Made by a program: the position numbers and the translations under genes. Shown here in pieces: positions 16,486 to 25,600 of a DNA stretch of 34,904 nt. Each line of letters begins with the position of its first letter. The first letter of the stretch is position 1. The DNA is from REEB506 sp040381035 (GTDB lineage Bacteria > Pseudomonadota > Alphaproteobacteria > Caulobacterales > Aquidulcibacteraceae), in contig JBEIHY010000032.1 in assembly GCA_040381035.1 (NCBI GenBank), forward strand, positions 1 through 34,904. Reading direction: 5' to 3'. The notes beneath the pieces are model-generated. The model had not been told where the DNA came from and made no database searches. It saw nothing but the letters and a program-made list of their open reading frames with translations.

Positions 16486-16785
16486 TCATGTGAGGCGTCC
16501 AGGCGAGAAGCTGACTTCGTAAAGTTCGGCCAGGGCAAAGCGGGCGCAGAGTTTGGTCCAGGCGCGCCCGATCAGCCCGGCAGGCTGGACGGTGGCGGTG
16601 GCCGCGATGGTCAGGGTGGCGCCGAACGGCACGCTGGCGGGCGCGCCATGGATCGTCACCCGGTCGCCGGGCCCGATGGTGCGATCGGCCCCGAGCGTGA
16701 CATGGGCGGCGAGGCTTGCCGCAGTGTGGCTGATTTCGATCGTGCAGGGCGTCTCGAAAGCCGGCGGGGAAAACAGCGCGATCAT
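16486..16785 (-). CDS. Conserved small PGC protein between puhC and acsF
   Basis: A 99-residue soluble protein with a beta-rich core (VTLGADRTIGPGDRVTIHGA) and a C-terminal RAWTKLCARFALAELYEVSF block. A small orf with this GPGDRV-hGAP pattern is, to my knowledge, often found at this place in alphaproteobacterial PGCs. Its function is not established. Its ATG overlaps the puhC stop as ATGA (16782-16785). By position, a role in cyclase function or in assembly is plausible but unproven. Confidence 0.85.
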   Translation of the reverse strand: MIALFSPPAFETPCTIEISHTAASLAAHVTLGADRTIGPGDRVTIHGAPASVPFGATLTIAATATVQPAGLIGRAWTKLCARFALAELYEVSFSPGRLT

Positions 16786-17270
16786 CTTGGCGCTCCTGTG
16801 CGCGCGGCTTGTGCGGGCGCGAGGTAGCGGCTGAACGCGGCGCGATTGTCAGCGCCGAAGGCGTTGAGATCGATCACCGCGTCGGCGGCGGGATCCGTCA
16901 GCAGCATGCGCCCGTCGGCGAAGGCGGCAATCGTCACGGTGGGATCAATCGGCGCCTTGCGGATCATCCGGGCCCGGCGCAAGCCGCGCATCACGCCATA
17001 GATGAAGCCGGTATCGGCTTTGGCGATATGGGCGATTTGGGCGCCGGTTCTTGCGTCAATCACGATCAGGCTTTCGTCGGGTTGGTTGACGAAGGTGAGG
17101 GTGCGGCTGGCCAGGGCGGCGCCGATCTCAGCGTGAGCTTGCACGGCTGGTGAGGGTTCGCCTATGCGGCCGATCCGCACGATGCCGGTAAAAATCACCG
17201 AGATCGCGATCAGTCCGCCCGCCGCGATCAGCGGCCAGCGCGGAAACGGCTGCAGGTCGATGGCGCTCAT
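16782..17270 (-). CDS. puhC: Photosynthetic complex assembly protein PuhC
   Basis: A 162-residue protein with one N-terminal membrane helix (about 13-32, WPLIAAGGLIAISVIFTGIV) and a periplasmic domain. Family markers include LTFVNQPDESLIVIDARTG and the GFIYGVMRGLRRAR block seen across PuhC proteins. PuhC is needed for efficient reaction centre-LH1 assembly. The gene overlaps puhB upstream and the small orf downstream, both by ATGA. Confidence 0.93.
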   Translation of the reverse strand: MSAIDLQPFPRWPLIAAGGLIAISVIFTGIVRIGRIGEPSPAVQAHAEIGAALASRTLTFVNQPDESLIVIDARTGAQIAHIAKADTGFIYGVMRGLRRARMIRKAPIDPTVTIAAFADGRMLLTDPAADAVIDLNAFGADNRAAFSRYLAPAQAARTGAPR

Positions 17271-17986
17271 CGGGCGGCTCCCTGCAAGACGAGATCGCCA
17301 ATTGGCGTCGGGGCCGGGACTGGGGCGGGCGTCGGCGCGACGGCCGGCGGCTTCACCTGGAACGCGGCGCCGGCCGCGCCGGCATGGGCGCTCAGCGCTT
17401 CGGCGAGAATGGCGGCAACGGCGCCTGCATCGGGGATGGCGCGCAGCATCGGCTCCGGCTCAGCCCAGCGCCACGGCCGCACATGCGGCCACAGCACGAC
17501 ATAGCCCGCCCGTATTCCCGGCTTCAGGCGCAACGGGATATCTCCGCCGCCGCCGCCATGGTGGCGCAGCGCTGCGCTTTCGATGATCGCAAAAGGCAGA
17601 TTGACCGCTTTCGAGATCGCCACGCCGACGCGCAACACTACCCGGCGATTGGTGATGGTGTAAACGCTTGTGCGCGCCACAAGCCAAGCGAAAAAGCACA
17701 AAAGCCCGACGGCTACGAGCCCGGCAAGGCCCGTCCACAAGGCTTCGCCGATGAGAATGGCGGGCGCGGCGCGGGCATCTCCGGCAAGCGCCGCACTGAT
17801 CCCTTGCGCAACGATCAGGCCGGCAAAATAGAGCGTCACCAGGCGCACATGCAGCGCATGCACGGCCAGCGCCGCCCAATGTGGCGCGCCTTGCCACAGG
17901 ATCGTTTCGCCCGCCGGAAGTGCGCCGGGCAAGCCGCGGATCGGTTCAAAGTCATGCTCGTAAGCGGAGCCGTGCGAGGCGGACAT
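17267..17986 (-). CDS. puhB: Photosynthetic complex assembly protein PuhB
   Basis: A 239-residue membrane protein. It begins with the family block EPIRGLPGALPAGETILWQG, continues with two to three membrane helices (about 40-110), and then a PH-like (bPH2) cytoplasmic domain with VYTITNRRVVLRVGVAISKA and INLP-like NLPFAIIESAALR. The C-terminal ~30 residues are Pro/Ala-rich and less conserved. PuhB is a reaction-centre assembly factor. The gene follows puhA by 15 nt and overlaps puhC by 4 nt. Confidence 0.94.
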   Translation of the reverse strand: MSASHGSAYEHDFEPIRGLPGALPAGETILWQGAPHWAALAVHALHVRLVTLYFAGLIVAQGISAALAGDARAAPAILIGEALWTGLAGLVAVGLLCFFAWLVARTSVYTITNRRVVLRVGVAISKAVNLPFAIIESAALRHHGGGGGDIPLRLKPGIRAGYVVLWPHVRPWRWAEPEPMLRAIPDAGAVAAILAEALSAHAGAAGAAFQVKPPAVAPTPAPVPAPTPIGDLVLQGAAR

Positions 17987-18001
17987 GGCGCCAACCCTTT
18001 C

Positions 18002-18790
18002 CTAGATCAGCGGTTCAGCGCGGCGTTCATTGGCGTAGAGATATCCGCCGCCAAAATAGCCGATCACGCGCTCTTCTTCATAGCGGGTGATGGCGTGATC
18101 GCTGCCCAAGGCCGGCGCCGCGGCGAATTGATGGGCGCTGGCGGAATCGGTCCGAACCTCGCCTTTTTCGCGCGACACCGTACACATCGCAAATGGCGCC
18201 AGCACCCGCCGGGTGGCGCCGCCGGCGAGCGGAACCTCGACCTCGACATAGCGGATCAGGCTTTCCATGCGATCGATCCACAGATCGACGACTTTGCCGG
18301 CCACGCGCCCATCTGCGCCGATCATTGCCATGCCGATCGGGTTGGCGTCCTGCGCAACGACGCTGAAGCTCGGCGTTTTGGACAGCGGCGTGATGCGGGG
18401 TTGGCCGTGAATATCGACATCGGGGGTTTTGCTGCGTTCGGCATAGGCGCCCGCGCCAACGCCATCGACCATCGGATCGCCAGTGGGGATGAGCGGCGCA
18501 CCCGGCCATACCGCAAGGCGGCGCACATTCAGCGGACGCCGATCGCGATCGCTCGGATGGGGCTTTTCAACCGTTCCCGCGCCATTCGGCAGGATGAAGG
18601 TTTTGGGGCGGGCAAACCACAAAAAGCCCTCGATCGGCTCCAGCCGGCCGGTGGTGTCTTCTTCCAGCGGAAAGCCCTCGCGGCGATCTTCGCGGCGCAG
18701 ATACAAGATCAGGCCGAAGAAGAAGAGCACGAACAACAGAAGCAGCACCTCCGTCAGATCGATGCCGCTGATCATGAATGCGTTTGTCAT
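18002..18790 (-). CDS. puhA: Photosynthetic reaction centre subunit H
   Basis: A 262-residue protein with one N-terminal membrane helix (about 12-31, DLTEVLLLLFVLFFFGLILY) followed directly by the basic YLRREDRREGFPLE block. Conserved features of the cytoplasmic H domain follow: PKTFILPNG, PTGDPMVDGVGAGAYAER, and the PRC-barrel part VAGKVVDLWIDRMESLIRY. Subunit H caps the L/M subunits and shapes proton delivery to QB. L and M (pufLM) are not in this window. The ATG overlaps the lhaA stop as ATGA; Met6 is a possible alternative start. Confidence 0.97.
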   Translation of the reverse strand: MTNAFMISGIDLTEVLLLLFVLFFFGLILYLRREDRREGFPLEEDTTGRLEPIEGFLWFARPKTFILPNGAGTVEKPHPSDRDRRPLNVRRLAVWPGAPLIPTGDPMVDGVGAGAYAERSKTPDVDIHGQPRITPLSKTPSFSVVAQDANPIGMAMIGADGRVAGKVVDLWIDRMESLIRYVEVEVPLAGGATRRVLAPFAMCTVSREKGEVRTDSASAHQFAAAPALGSDHAITRYEEERVIGYFGGGYLYANERRAEPLI

Positions 18791-20247
18791 GGCCGGGCCT
18801 TTCCATAGGCTGGGGATGAAGGGGGAAGTTCGGGCAGGGCAAAAGCGCCTGCGGTGGTCGGATCGAGGCGGAATTTCGCCAAAGGCCCGATGACGATCAG
18901 GGTGGCGAACAACAACAGGATCTCGATGGCGTAGATGCTGAGATAGCCAGTCGCGTGGGCGTCGGCAGTGGCATAGACGACAGCGCCAAAGCCGCCATGG
19001 GCGGCGGCATGCGCGATCATATCGCGCGCGACGCCGGCAAAGGCGATAGCCACGCCCGCGGCCGTGGCTTGCACCGCGCCCCAGGCGCCGATCGCCAGAC
19101 CCGAATAGCCCTCGCGCGCCAGCGCCATGACGGCGCTTAAGGTGCCAACGCCAAACATGCCGCCGCCGGCGCCGATCAAGAAGGCGCCCAAGCCATAGAG
19201 ATTGGCCGAATGCAGCGGCGCCGACAGCATCACCAGCGCAAAGGCCGGCAGGCCAAGGACAACGCCTGCGCCGGCGACACGCAAGGCTTCACCGCCGCGC
19301 GCCAGGGCCCGCCAGGCCAACAGAAAGCCGATCAGCGTACCCATCGCCCAGATCGCGGTGAGCAAGGTCGTGGCGCCGACGCTCAAGCCCAGAACCTGGC
19401 CGCCATAGGGTTCAATCACAACATCGGCCATGTTAAAGCCCGCCGCGCCGAGCGCCGAGCCGACGAGCAGCCGCCGCGCCGAGCCGCCGGTGATGAAGGC
19501 CCGCCACGCCAGGCGGAAACCTTCGGCGTCATCATCGACGGGCGTGGCCTGGCCGGGGCGACTGCGGGTTTCCTGGCCCCACATGGCATAGATATTGAGC
19601 GCAAAGGCCAGCACTGCCGCGCCTTGGATCACCTGGATCAGGGTCAGCGGCGTAAAATCGATCAGCAGTGTGGAGAAGACGAGCCCGCTGAGCATCATGC
19701 CGATCAGCAGCATCACGTAATGGAACGCAACGACCCGGGCGCGATTGTCCTCGGTGGCGAGATCGGTGGCGAGCGCCAGGCCTGCGGTTTGCACAGTGTG
19801 CATGCCGGCGCCGATCATCAGAAAACCCAAAGCCGCGCCGATAAAGCCGGGCCAGGCCGGGCCAACGCTGTCGCCCGACAGAACCAGAAGCGCAAACGGC
19901 ATGATCGCCAAACCGCCAAACTGCAGCAGGCTGCCAAACCACACATAAGGCAGCCGCCGCCAGCCGAACACGGAGCGATGGGTGTCGCTCTTATACCCGA
20001 TCAGGGCGCGAAACGGCGCCGCCACCAACGGCAGCGCCACCATCAGCGCCACCACCCAGCCCGGCATGCCGAATTCCACAATCATCACGCGATTGAGTGT
20101 GCCGGTCAGCATCACCGCCACCATGCCGCACGACACCTGGAATAAGGCGAGCCGCGCGAGGCGCCAGAATGGCAGCTGCGCGTCGCGCGCCAGCGCGTTT
20201 TGCAGGACATTCGCAAGGAAAGCGGAGGGCGCCGGCTTGGTCGTCAT
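18787..20247 (-). CDS. lhaA: Light-harvesting complex assembly protein LhaA (PucC/BCD family MFS)
   Basis: A 486-residue protein with about 12 membrane helices, of the bacteriochlorophyll-delivery (BCD) branch of the major facilitator superfamily. The family blocks LFQVSCGMVAVMLTGTLNRV, LIGYKSDTHRSVFGWRRLPY and GAGMHTVQTAGLALATDLA are all present, with GFNMADVVIEPYGGQVLGLS in the second half. LhaA helps assemble LH1 around the reaction centre. It overlaps bchM (20244-20247) and puhA (18787-18790) by ATGA. Confidence 0.95.
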   Translation of the reverse strand: MTTKPAPSAFLANVLQNALARDAQLPFWRLARLALFQVSCGMVAVMLTGTLNRVMIVEFGMPGWVVALMVALPLVAAPFRALIGYKSDTHRSVFGWRRLPYVWFGSLLQFGGLAIMPFALLVLSGDSVGPAWPGFIGAALGFLMIGAGMHTVQTAGLALATDLATEDNRARVVAFHYVMLLIGMMLSGLVFSTLLIDFTPLTLIQVIQGAAVLAFALNIYAMWGQETRSRPGQATPVDDDAEGFRLAWRAFITGGSARRLLVGSALGAAGFNMADVVIEPYGGQVLGLSVGATTLLTAIWAMGTLIGFLLAWRALARGGEALRVAGAGVVLGLPAFALVMLSAPLHSANLYGLGAFLIGAGGGMFGVGTLSAVMALAREGYSGLAIGAWGAVQATAAGVAIAFAGVARDMIAHAAAHGGFGAVVYATADAHATGYLSIYAIEILLLFATLIVIGPLAKFRLDPTTAGAFALPELPPSSPAYGKARP

Positions 20248-20939
20248 CGGCGCACCAATTCCATGGCATGCGACATGTAAAAGCCGCTGGCGATTTCAGC
20301 GCGCCGGCCGATGCGCCAGCCGGCAAAGCGCGGATCGGCATTGATCCGCCGCGTGAGGTCGCCATGCGCCACCGGCGCGATGGCCGGGGCGCGATCGGCG
20401 CGCGGGAAGAGCCGCCCAGCAGCATGCATGGCGACCAGCAATGGCGTGCGCGGGGCATGGGTAAAGACGATCGAGCGATCGCTGCGCGCGGCAAGCGCGG
20501 CGAGCGCTTCGACAATGTCGGCGGCGTCGTAATGGATCAGGCTGTCCATCGCCAGCACATGATCGAAGCGGCCAAACATCGGGTCGAGCATGTCGCCGAC
20601 CTGGAAATTCAGCCGGCCGCTGGCGTCTTCACTCCGTTGACGCGCAACTTCGATCAGGCTGGCGGAGACATCAACGCCGACCACATCGGCGCCGCGGGCG
20701 GCGAGCGCACGGGCTGCGTCGCCAGGACCGCAGCCGGCGTCGAGCACGCGCTGGCCGGAGAGATCGGCGTCCAACCAGGACAGGAGCGCCGCACGCATCC
20801 GGTCGCGGCCGGCGCGCACGGTGGCGCGGATGCGGCTGACCGGGGCCGTGGACGTCAGCTGCGCCCAGGCATCGGCTGCGGTGCGGTCGAAATAGGTTTC
20901 AAGCTCGCCGCGGCGGGCGGCAAAAGTGGCGCTGGGCAT
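20244..20939 (-). CDS. bchM: Mg-protoporphyrin IX O-methyltransferase
   Basis: A 231-residue SAM-dependent methyltransferase that methylates the C13 propionate of Mg-protoporphyrin IX, the step between BchH and AcsF. The SAM loop VLDAGCGPGDAARALAARGA, the following acidic VVGVDVS and a later DHVLAMDSLIHY block are visible. The N-terminal LETYFDRTAADAWAQLTS is a BchM hallmark. Its ATG shares one base with the bchL stop (TAATG). Confidence 0.96.
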   Translation of the reverse strand: MPSATFAARRGELETYFDRTAADAWAQLTSTAPVSRIRATVRAGRDRMRAALLSWLDADLSGQRVLDAGCGPGDAARALAARGADVVGVDVSASLIEVARQRSEDASGRLNFQVGDMLDPMFGRFDHVLAMDSLIHYDAADIVEALAALAARSDRSIVFTHAPRTPLLVAMHAAGRLFPRADRAPAIAPVAHGDLTRRINADPRFAGWRIGRRAEIASGFYMSHAMELVRR

Positions 20940-21856
20940 TATTCGTACCCTAGAAAATCGAAGATATCGCGGTCGCGCATGGGGGTCGCGTCATATTCCT
21001 GGTTCGACGCCCACAGATGAGCGGCCAGGCGCATATATTCGTCCTGCGCGGCTTGCACTTCAGGGCTGTCTGGCATTTCAAACAGGGTGGATTTCTTCAG
21101 GCGCGAACGGCGGATGGCGTCGAGGTCTTGCATATGGGCGATGCGGCCAAGGCCGATGGCGTTGCAGAAGCGGTCGATCTCATCAGTGTCGCGGGAGCGA
21201 TTGGCGATAACGCCGCCGAGGCGCACGGGATAGTTCTTAGACTTGGCCTTTATCGCGGCAACGATGCGGTTCATCGCAAAGATGCTGTCGAAATCGTTTG
21301 CCGCAACAACCAGCGCGCGTTCGGCGTGCTGCAGGGGCGAGGCGAAGCCGCCGCACACCACATCGCCCAGCACATCGAAGATCACGACATCGCTGTCATC
21401 GAGTAGATGATGCTCTTTCAGCAGCTTGACGGTTTGGCCGACAACATAGCCGCCGCAGCCGGTGCCGGCCGGAGGGCCGCCGGCCTCCACGCACATGACG
21501 CCATTATAGCCCTCATAGACATAATCCTCGGGGCGGACTTCCTCGGTGTGGAAATCGGCCTGTTCGAGCACGTCGATCACGGTCGGGACGAGGCGTTTGG
21601 TCAGCGTGAATGTGCTATCGTGCTTGGGATCGCAGCCGATTTGCAGCACGCGCTTGCCGAGCTTGGAGAACGCCGCCGAGAGGTTCGACGATGTTGTGGA
21701 TTTGCCGATGCCGCCTTTGCCATAGACGGCAAAAACCTTGGCGCGCTCCACATCAATGCGCGCATCCAGTCGCACTTGCACGCTGCCTTCGCCATCCTCG
21801 CGTTTGGAAGTGGCGGGGCGCTTGAGCGTGCGGGGCAGATCGAGAGTAACGGTCAT
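20939..21856 (-). CDS. bchL: Dark-operative protochlorophyllide reductase, ATP-binding L subunit
   Basis: A 305-residue NifH-like protein that forms a dimer, binds one [4Fe-4S] cluster and passes electrons to BchN-BchB. The P-loop VYGKGGIGKSTT (44-55) and the two cluster cysteines Cys134 (GTGCGG) and Cys168 (VVCGGFASP) are present. The switch region GCDPKHDST is also intact. It lies 15 nt after bchH, with AAGGA as ribosome site. The enzyme is oxygen-sensitive, and aerobic phototrophs nevertheless keep it. Confidence 0.98.
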   Translation of the reverse strand: MTVTLDLPRTLKRPATSKREDGEGSVQVRLDARIDVERAKVFAVYGKGGIGKSTTSSNLSAAFSKLGKRVLQIGCDPKHDSTFTLTKRLVPTVIDVLEQADFHTEEVRPEDYVYEGYNGVMCVEAGGPPAGTGCGGYVVGQTVKLLKEHHLLDDSDVVIFDVLGDVVCGGFASPLQHAERALVVAANDFDSIFAMNRIVAAIKAKSKNYPVRLGGVIANRSRDTDEIDRFCNAIGLGRIAHMQDLDAIRRSRLKKSTLFEMPDSPEVQAAQDEYMRLAAHLWASNQEYDATPMRDRDIFDFLGYE

Positions 21857-21871
21857 TTTGGGGTCCTTGCG

Positions 21872-24800
21872 TCAGGCCATAGTCAGGTCGACGCCTTCGA
21901 GGCGATCTTCGAGGTCTGCGCCAGCGCGGCGCAGGGCTGCGAGCGTGGCTTCATCCGGGCTCCAGAATTGGCGTTGCTGGGCTTCGATCAGACGGTTGGC
22001 GAGGCGCGCGCTCGCCTTGGGATTGAGGGTGGCGAGGCGGTCGCGCATCGCGTCATCGAGCACATAGGTTTCGCTGATCTTTTGATAGATCCAGGGCGCG
22101 ACATCGCCGGTCGTGGCGCTCCAACCCATAGTGTTGGTCACTTGCGCCTCGATCTGGCGCACGCCTTCATAGCCGTGCTTCAAGAGGCTTTCGAACCAGC
22201 GCGGATTGAGCGTGCGGGTGTGGGCGTCGAGCGTGACTTGTTCGGCGAGGCTGCGCACCTTGGCGGGGCCTTGGGTCTGATCGGCGATATAGACCGCGGC
22301 CGGGCGGCCCTTGGCGCGCGCGATGGCGCGGCTGACGCCGCCGAGGGTGTCGACATAATGGTCAATCGCGGTGACGCCAAGCTCGACGCAATCGAGATTT
22401 TGATAGGCGCAATCGACATCCGCCAGAACGCGGGCAAACAGCGCCTTTTCCGCGCGCGGCGCGCCGGTGCGGCCATAAGCAAAACATTTGCGGGTTTCAA
22501 AAGCGTCGGCGAGGTCGTCGCGCGCTTCCCAGGCGCCGGAATCGATCAGCTGATTGACATTGGCGCCGTAAGCGCCGTCGGCATTGCAGAACACCCGCAA
22601 CGCCGCAGTTTCCAACGACAGGCCACGTTCGGCGGCCACCGCCAAAGCATGCTTGCGGATGAAATTGTCCGTGTCCGGCTCGTCCGCACTGGCCGCGAGG
22701 AAGGCGGCTTCGGCGAGCATCTTGGTCTGCAGCGGCAGCAAATCGCGGAAAATGCCAGACAGCGTGATCACCACGTCCACGCGTGGGCGCCCCAGCGCGC
22801 TGAGCGGGATGAGTTCGGCGCCGGCGACGCGGCCATAGGAATCAAGCCGCGGCCGCGCGCCCATGAGCGCCAACGCCTGGGCAATCGGGCCGCCTTCGAG
22901 CTTAAGGTTATCGGTGCCCCACAAAACCAGCGCGACGCTTTCGGGCAATTGGCCTGCGTCTGCTTTGGCGCGGGCAAGCACTTGTTCGGCTTGCGCGACG
23001 CCTTGTTTGACGGCGAAGGCGCTGGGGATGCGGAACGGGTCAAAACCGTGAATGTTGCGCCCTGTTGGCAGAATAGCGGGATTGCGCAATAGATCGCCGC
23101 CCGGCGCCGGGCGGATATAGCCGCCGGCCAGCGCGGCCATCAGCGCGTCGAGCTCTTTGTCTTCGCTCAGATGGGCGTTGAGGGTGTGCAGCTCCGTGAT
23201 CCGCCCGAGTGCGTCGCCGCCAAGGCCACTGAGGGCAAGAGCGGCGTTGGCGCTGGCGCCGGTGATGAGGACGTCCAGGGCGGCGTCTGATAGCGGCGGG
23301 CCGTCTTGGGCGGCGACGATGGCGGCGAGCACGTCGCGGCGTTCGCTCGGGCTCATGGCCCGGCCAAGCACGTGCAGGCCGGTGGGGATCAAGGCGGATT
23401 CGACTTCGTAGATGCGATCGCTCAAGCCGGTGAGGGCGTCGGCCTCGGCGCCGGCCTCGATCAGGTCGAGGCTGCGGGCCTGGTCTAGAAGGGTGTCGAT
23501 GAAGCTGTCACGCTCCGGCGCGTCGGGGGCCAAAGCGCGCCAGCGGTCAATGCTGTGCTTGAGATCATCGAGCGCGCGGTGCAGGCCGGCCTGCGCCAAG
23601 GGCGGGGTGAGATAGCTGATCAGCGTCGCCGCTGAGCGCCGCCGCGCCAACGCGCCTTCGGATGGGTTGTTGGCGGCGTAAAGGTAGAAGTTTGGCAAGG
23701 CCCCGAGCAGGCGATCGGGCCAGCATGCGCCGGACAGGCCGGCATGTTTACCGGGCATGAATTCCAGCGCCCCATGGGTGCCGAAATGCAGCACGGCGTC
23801 GGCGCCGAAATCGTCGCGGATATAGCGATAGAATGCACTGAAGGCGTGGGTGGGCGCCAGCCCCTGCTCAAACATCAAGCGCATCGGATCGCCTTCGACG
23901 CCCATGCCAGGTTGCAGGCCGACAAACACTTCGCCGAATTGCGCGCCTAGGATGAAGACGCTGCGGCCATCGCTGAGTTGGCGACCTGGCGCGGCGCCCC
24001 AGACTTTTTCAATGTCGGCCAGATGCGGCTCTTGGCGCACCAGCGCATCCGCGCCAATCACGGCGGCGACGTTTGCGTCGGTGTTGTAGCGGGCGGCGTT
24101 GCCAGAAAGAAGGCGCTCGCGCAGGTCATCCACGCTGGCCGGCGCGGTGACGCGGTAGCCGCGGGCCTGCAAGGCGCATAGCGTTTCCAGGAGCGATTCA
24201 AACACGCCGAGGAAGGCGGCCGAACCGGCAGCGCCGGCATTGGGCGGGAAATTGAACAGCACGATGGCGAGGCGGCGCTCACTGGCGCGCTTGCGGCGCA
24301 GGCGCACGAGACGCGCGGTGCGTTCGGCTAAAGCCTCGCAACGATCGGCGCAGGCGTGCATCTGCGCTTGCGCCGACGGCGGGAAGGTGCAGCGCCGATC
24401 ACAGCCCGCGCAGGCCTCGCCGCAGCCGGCCGAGCGGCCGCCAAACACGGTCGGCGCGGTGGCGCCTTCCAATTCCGGAATGGCGACCATGATGGTTTGT
24501 TCGACGGGGGTTAGCCCTGCGCCGGATGCGCCCCATTGTTCCAGCGTTTGAAACTCGATCGGGTGGGCGGCGAGATAGGGCACGTCCAGGTTGGCGAGTA
24601 ATTCCTCGGCCGCGTGGGCGTCGTTATAGGCCGGCCCGCCGACCAGCGAGAAGCCGGTGAGCGAAACGAGCGCGTCAATCGTTGGCCGGCCCTTGGCGGT
24701 GAAGAAGGCGTCGATTGCTGGGCGGGCGTCCAGGCCATTGGCGAAGGCGGGGATCACGCGCAGGCCTTGCGCCTCCATTGCGGCGATCACGCCGTCATAA

Positions 24801-25600
24801 TGGCCTGCATCGCGCGAGAGCACATACGACCGCAGCACCAAAAGGCCGACCGTGCCGATGGGATTGGCGGGGCCCGCCGGTAGGTCAGCGAGCGTCTCAC
24901 TGATCGGCAGGCCGCCGACGGCTTTCAGGCGCGGATGATACACCCCGGTTTCGGCATAATCCTGCGGCGGGGCCACTTTCAGTGCGCCGCGCTTGACGCC
25001 GCTGGCATAGCGATCAACCAGCATCCGCACGAGATTGGCGATGTTGTCGTCCGATCCCGACAGCCAATATTGCAGCGTGAGGAAGTAAGCGCGCAAATCC
25101 TGCGCCGGGCCCGGAATGAAGCGCAGGAGCTTCGGCAGACGGCGCAGCATCGCCATCTGGCCGGCGCCGGAGCTGGCGGTTTGCTTGGAGCCGCGCAGCT
25201 TTTTCAACAGCGCCATCGGGCCCTTTTGCTGGCCGTCCATCGACAGCGCGCCGAGTTTGGTGAGGCGGATGATTTCGCCGGCCGACATCGCGCACACCAT
25301 CGCCGCGCAATCGGCCCGCCGCGCGGCAAGGGCTGGCAGAATGGCCTGGATGTGATCGTCGATGAACATCATGGTGACGATCAGGATATCGGCTGTGGCG
25401 ATATCGGCTTTGGCGCGGGCCAGCGCCGCCTCATCGCGGGAAAAATCGGTCGAGGCATGGAGGGTCAGCGTCAGGCCCGGCAGATCGGCGCGCAGCGCGT
25501 CGCGCGCGCGGGCGACCACGCCAGCGACGTGATTGTCGAGCGTGATGAGCACCACGCGGGGGCCAAGCGGATCAGCGGGCGAAGTGGGATTTGGCGTCAT
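21872..25600 (-). CDS. bchH: Magnesium chelatase subunit H
   Basis: A 1242-residue protein of normal BchH length. It binds protoporphyrin IX and, with BchI and BchD (not in this window), inserts Mg2+. The conserved tract includes VVLITLDNHVAGVVARA at the start, a cysteine-rich patch (GCGEACAGCDRRC, about residue 395), LAIVLFNFPPNAGAAGSAAF, then DAVLHFGTHGALEFMPGKHA, and NGADGAYGANVN-like and MGWSATTGDVAPWIY blocks toward the C-terminus. The ATG at 25600 lies inside the bchB end (29-nt overlap), so translation is probably coupled to bchB. No clear ribosome site is seen before it. Confidence 0.97.
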   Translation of the reverse strand: MTPNPTSPADPLGPRVVLITLDNHVAGVVARARDALRADLPGLTLTLHASTDFSRDEAALARAKADIATADILIVTMMFIDDHIQAILPALAARRADCAAMVCAMSAGEIIRLTKLGALSMDGQQKGPMALLKKLRGSKQTASSGAGQMAMLRRLPKLLRFIPGPAQDLRAYFLTLQYWLSGSDDNIANLVRMLVDRYASGVKRGALKVAPPQDYAETGVYHPRLKAVGGLPISETLADLPAGPANPIGTVGLLVLRSYVLSRDAGHYDGVIAAMEAQGLRVIPAFANGLDARPAIDAFFTAKGRPTIDALVSLTGFSLVGGPAYNDAHAAEELLANLDVPYLAAHPIEFQTLEQWGASGAGLTPVEQTIMVAIPELEGATAPTVFGGRSAGCGEACAGCDRRCTFPPSAQAQMHACADRCEALAERTARLVRLRRKRASERRLAIVLFNFPPNAGAAGSAAFLGVFESLLETLCALQARGYRVTAPASVDDLRERLLSGNAARYNTDANVAAVIGADALVRQEPHLADIEKVWGAAPGRQLSDGRSVFILGAQFGEVFVGLQPGMGVEGDPMRLMFEQGLAPTHAFSAFYRYIRDDFGADAVLHFGTHGALEFMPGKHAGLSGACWPDRLLGALPNFYLYAANNPSEGALARRRSAATLISYLTPPLAQAGLHRALDDLKHSIDRWRALAPDAPERDSFIDTLLDQARSLDLIEAGAEADALTGLSDRIYEVESALIPTGLHVLGRAMSPSERRDVLAAIVAAQDGPPLSDAALDVLITGASANAALALSGLGGDALGRITELHTLNAHLSEDKELDALMAALAGGYIRPAPGGDLLRNPAILPTGRNIHGFDPFRIPSAFAVKQGVAQAEQVLARAKADAGQLPESVALVLWGTDNLKLEGGPIAQALALMGARPRLDSYGRVAGAELIPLSALGRPRVDVVITLSGIFRDLLPLQTKMLAEAAFLAASADEPDTDNFIRKHALAVAAERGLSLETAALRVFCNADGAYGANVNQLIDSGAWEARDDLADAFETRKCFAYGRTGAPRAEKALFARVLADVDCAYQNLDCVELGVTAIDHYVDTLGGVSRAIARAKGRPAAVYIADQTQGPAKVRSLAEQVTLDAHTRTLNPRWFESLLKHGYEGVRQIEAQVTNTMGWSATTGDVAPWIYQKISETYVLDDAMRDRLATLNPKASARLANRLIEAQQRQFWSPDEATLAALRRAGADLEDRLEGVDLTMA

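Noticed and set aside
21407..23092. A 561-codon plus-strand open frame opposite bchH
   Set aside because: The minus strand is unquestionably bchH. High-GC coding DNA leaves long antisense frames; this one has low-complexity Gly/Ala/Arg-rich composition and no family resemblance.
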